Shown: in pieces, positions 61,201-64,000 of the stretch
Layout: each line of letters begins with the position of its first letter
How positions within the stretch are numbered: the stretch's first letter is position 1
DNA from: Rhyacophila brunnea
Taxonomy: Eukaryota; Arthropoda; Insecta; Trichoptera; Rhyacophilidae
Direction of reading: 5' to 3'
NCBI GenBank assembly: GCA_022495005.1
Contig: JAGYXB010001358.1
Coordinates: 1-64,000 of the forward strand
Length of the DNA stretch: 64,000 bases
Program-made: the position numbers and the translations under genes
The notes under the pieces: model-generated
What the model was told of the DNA's origin: nothing
The model's database searches: none
Seen by the model: the letters and a program-made list of their open reading frames with translations, nothing else

Positions 61201-61532
61201 AGGTCCGTTTCAGGCGGGACACCGGTGTCGCGATCGATATAATATAGGAGGCGAATAAAGGGACCTTTGTATTATGTTTATGAACGCCCCAGAGCTAATG
61301 AGTCAACGCATAATTTCGCGTTATAAATTAGAACATAAAACTGGCTGCGGTAATAAAAACAAGTTTATCGGCGGCTTGAGAATGTAGCGGCCGACGGAAA
61401 AGTGTACCGGACACGCGTTGGCTCATTAGCTCTGGGGCGTTCATAAACATAATACAAAGGTCCCTTTATTCGAATACAAATGCCTCCTTATTATATAAGA
61501 GCGCGACACCGGTGTCCCGTCTGAAACGGCCC
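61201..61532. mobile_element. Long-TIR MITE (about 330 bp)
   Basis: Arms of about 110 bp share CCGTTTCAGGCGGGACACC, AATAAAGGGACCTTTGTATT and ACGCCCCAGAGCTAATGAG, inverted at 61425-61532. A CpG-rich spacer of about 100 bp lies between. No clear target duplication could be fixed. Confidence 0.85.
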
Positions 61533-61614
61533 TAATCAGACTTCGAACGCCATCCCGTTTCATTTTCAGTTTCAAATTGTCTGAAAAATTGTTAAGTATT
61601 AATTTTCGGCTATT

Positions 61615-61770
61615 ACATATACACAAAAAAATCTTTAAATTTACATAATACCATAGAAATAGTTGTTAGTATTTGACCAAGTCATTTGGTTCACATATAC
61701 ACAAAAAAATCTTTAAATTTACATAATACCATAGAAATAGTTGTTGGTATTTGACCAACTCATTTGGTTC
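61615..61770. repeat. Tandem duplication, two 78-bp units
   Basis: Units 61615-61692 and 61693-61770 start ACATATACACAAAAAAATC and differ at only about two positions (AGTATT/GGTATT and AAGTCA/AACTCA). The near-identity implies a recent event. Confidence 0.95.
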
Positions 61771-61834
61771 ATGCTTCATCGAAAAAATAAATGTACATTT
61801 TTACTGCAACGATCTAAGTATTCTAAATATACTT

Positions 61835-62195
61835 CTGGCGCTACAGACCATTCGAGTCCATGGACGACTACACTCAATCTCTATTCCGAGCTCTCTCTCT
61901 CTCTCCAGTCGGTCACACCCAGCCTCTCTGCGTCCCTATTGACGTTATCCGCCCATCTCCTGCGGGGGCGGTCCAGGGGCCGATTGCCTACCGGGGTTCC
62001 TTCATAACTTTATGCGGAGTTCTAGATCCTTCGCATCTAATAACGTGACCGGTCCATCTGAGGTTTCGTGCTCTCAAGAAATTGACTATAATGGGCTTGC
62101 CTTAAACTGTTCGCAGAGCTCAGCATCCGTATGGATGCGCCACCTTTGGCTTTCTTTAACCGGTTCAAGTATTCTTCGGAGAATTTTGTTTTAGA
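61835..62195 (-). mobile_element. LINE ORF2 C-terminus, minus strand
   Basis: Minus-strand frames contain VGNRPLDRPRRRWADNVNRD, then AERLGVTDWRERARNRD, the (G)RP-x-RRW-D and W-x-x-x-A-x-(D)R motifs closing LINE ORF2. The upstream part has NRLKKAKGGASIRML. Frameshifted; no active element. Confidence 0.8.
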
Positions 62196-63688
62196 ATAGG
62201 TAAACTCTTGTAAATATCCGACAAATAGAATTATCCTCGTGTAAGTGACAAATAATGACTAATACAACATTCGCATTTAAATATTTACAAAGTCATTACT
62301 CACTAGGTACTTTGAACGTGTGAAAAAAGTAAACAATTTTTGTTGTTAATTAACTTGCAACTGAGACACACCCGTGAAGCGTACTAAAGGCGTGATGATC
62401 TCTTGAACCGAGCCGTATTATTGCAAAATCTAATCTCACATCAAACTACCATCCCTTTTTGGTGACAAAACCTTCGAAATTGTCGGACGTTATCAATCAA
62501 CCTATTAGTAATTAGTTAGTAGATAGGTACGTGAATGTAAAAGTGGAACTACACCAGAAACTTTTGTCGCCAACCTCATAAAATTTAACGATATTATCAT
62601 ATTTTATTGGAACAAAAATTACATTAATCGTTTGTTGAACTAAGTTGACAAATGTTGGAGTTGACAACATCGTCCTCACTGAAATCAACAAGTGGTGACA
62701 TCTCAAAATGAGGTCACTCATCATAAAAATAATCGCTCGAGTTCCCGAGTTTTAATTACTTTTATCGTTTTAGGAATCGTATTTCACTTACATGTTGATG
62801 TCGAGAATTGTCGACGCTTGTTTCGAGGAGCGTCGGTTTTTGTCAAAAGAGCGAGCAACACACTTAATGATTCATTAATAATAAAATTATTCTTAATACA
62901 ATTCACATACCAGTTGATTATAATAAGTGCTACGTGAGTAGGTACTGGAATTTAGTGATATCGACTCTGTATTTTTTACTCTTTATTCTTCCGTGTAGGT
63001 AGCGATTGCCAATCAATTGGAGCATATGTCTAGCACTTATTTTGATTAGTTATTTATTACGCATTTTGTGACATTTTTTACAGAATCAAAATAGTATTTT
63101 ACTCTCCGAAATCTCGAAAAAAAATTCTGAGAAACAACGCTTACGTATTATAAAGCAGTGGTTTCCAAACTTCATATTACTACGCCTCCCTTTAAAAAAA
63201 AGGCTCTGGTCAAAAAAGCTGAGGTCATAATGAGGATTGGGTTATATTATCTATGGATGCAATATCGCAAGTCATTTTAACGTACGCATACGTAGAAACT
63301 GTAAAAAATAATTGAAATATGCACGAATAATAATTCAAAATACTAATTAACATTGGAGTATTGGAGAAAAGAAACAGTACCTGTCAATGCGGTCAAAAAA
63401 TTAATACTCGCAAATATCGGTACCAATTATCATAAATTATCAAATGATGTTTGTCCAAACAATCGAATATCAATCAATATTGGCATCGAAAGAAAGTATT
63501 GATACCGGCAATATATCGAAATCGGTACACAAAGTAGGTATCTATATTTTTTGGACGGATTTAATTTTATTGTAGTGTCATTCATTTTATATATTTCATT
63601 GAGGGAACACGTGAAACAGCGGCGGTGGTTCTTTTGTTTTTTTGTTATTACATATTAGTCATATTACATACCTACACACTGGTAAATC
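62196..63688. other. No gene seen before the MADF start
   Basis: A hAT-like left end CAGTGGTTTCCAAACTTC is at 63154. Around 63410-63540 and 63890-63950 there are ATACCGGTATT and GGTACC/GATACCGG words typical of small MITEs. The 81-codon frame at 62692 has no motif. Confidence 0.45.
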
Positions 63689-63865
63689 ATGGCACATTGG
63701 GACAATGATAAAATTATCACAGCTATTGAACATTACAGAGAAGAAAGGTGTATCTGGGACCCAAAACATCCCAATCACAAGTGCCGCAATTCCAACCACG
63801 ACGCTTGGGTAAATATATCCAATGCGGTTGGAATTGACAATACATTGTATGTGTACACGCGGTGA
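63689..63865 (+). CDS. MADF-domain protein, N-terminal part (exon or truncated)
   Basis: Seen: ATG at 63689 opens 58 codons, MAHWDNDKIITAIEHYREER and on through CIWDPKHPNHKCR, then DAWVNISNAVGID, before TGA. Known: MADF (Myb/SANT-like) DNA-binding domains begin in this way, with an aromatic residue, a helix ending in Tyr, a W-x-P/H-P stretch, then DAW and I-x-x-x-x-G. The final residues (NTLYVYTR) leave the pattern, so the exon probably ends near 63850 or the copy is truncated. MADF proteins occur as host transcription factors and as accessory proteins of Harbinger-type transposons. The transposon-rich setting makes either possible. The ATG is preceded by GTAAATC. Confidence 0.5.
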   Translation: MAHWDNDKIITAIEHYREERCIWDPKHPNHKCRNSNHDAWVNISNAVGIDNTLYVYTR

Positions 63866-64000
63866 TTGTATCTAGGGATTACCGAATGAATATATCAATA
63901 CCGGTATTTCAGAATTTCTTATTGAATACCGGTATTCGTCAAAACATATTATAGAATAAAGAAGTACCTATCAATAAATATAACTATTAACATCTATTTA

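Noticed and set aside
62692..62937. 81-codon frame with a hydrophobic segment
   Set aside because: No signal-peptide pattern at its start and no family motif; not adequate for a gene call.

Overview
This is intronic and intergenic DNA from a eukaryote, almost certainly an insect. It is AT-rich and has GT-AG introns, one spliced gene of seven coding exons, the first exons of a second gene, and very many transposable-element remnants (hAT, mariner, pogo/Tigger, LINE, SINE-like, MITE). The word TAGGTACCTAC and ATAATATTAT-type runs recur throughout. A diagnostic LINE 3'-end phrase (CCACTGCTGGAC) and the EF-hand protein also fit an insect. I cannot settle the order from sequence alone: Hemiptera and Lepidoptera both fit. 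I see no rRNA gene, CRISPR array, operon or convincing functional tRNA gene.

Two host genes are well supported, both on the plus strand. (1) 31590-41778 encodes a calcyphosin-like EF-hand protein. Its seven coding exons join with perfect phase into 225 codons plus a stop. A TATA box and initiator lie just upstream. A CpG-rich block ending in a splice donor at 23192 may be an alternative 5' leader exon. (2) 45883-55097 holds the first two coding exons of a secreted protein: signal peptide plus the start of what resembles the insect 27-kDa haemolymph glycoprotein (DUF1397) family. They are separated by a 9.0-kb intron, and later exons were not found and are probably outside the window. Near the right edge, 63689-63865 reads as the start of a MADF-domain protein.

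Layout. 1-8.7 kb: dispersed repeat R1 (five copies in the window), a TTAA-flanked MITE nested in one copy, a decayed hAT (3427-4777), LINE debris, and an hAT-ended element with a fold-back inserted in it. 9.6-11.9 kb: LINE tails around an orphan GC-rich acidic reading frame (9837-10930) that I cannot identify. 12-17.7 kb: R1 copies, a fold-back MITE, SINE-like units and a dead mariner (14658-15957). 17.7-31.5 kb: mostly featureless AT-rich DNA with LINE, SINE and R1 fragments. 31.5-41.8 kb: the calcyphosin-like gene, whose introns host an hAT remnant (35454-36057) and a 2.3-kb broken DNA transposon (36308-38620). 42.8-45.65 kb: LINE debris, then two adjacent hAT-type MITEs abutting the second gene's 5' end. 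45.9-55.1 kb: the second gene, whose long intron holds a pogo/Tigger element, a LINE fragment and a third motif-rich MITE. 52.9-57.6 kb: a pair of inverted repeats bracketing its exon 2. 57.6-64 kb: LINE pieces, a second copy of the 3427 hAT in opposite orientation, a long-TIR MITE, a 78-bp tandem duplication and the MADF start.

The best new material is in the mobile elements. These include several insertions dated by nesting or target-site duplications, MITEs built from dense short motifs, and the unidentified GC-rich frame. No search could be run, so family names rest on motif recognition.
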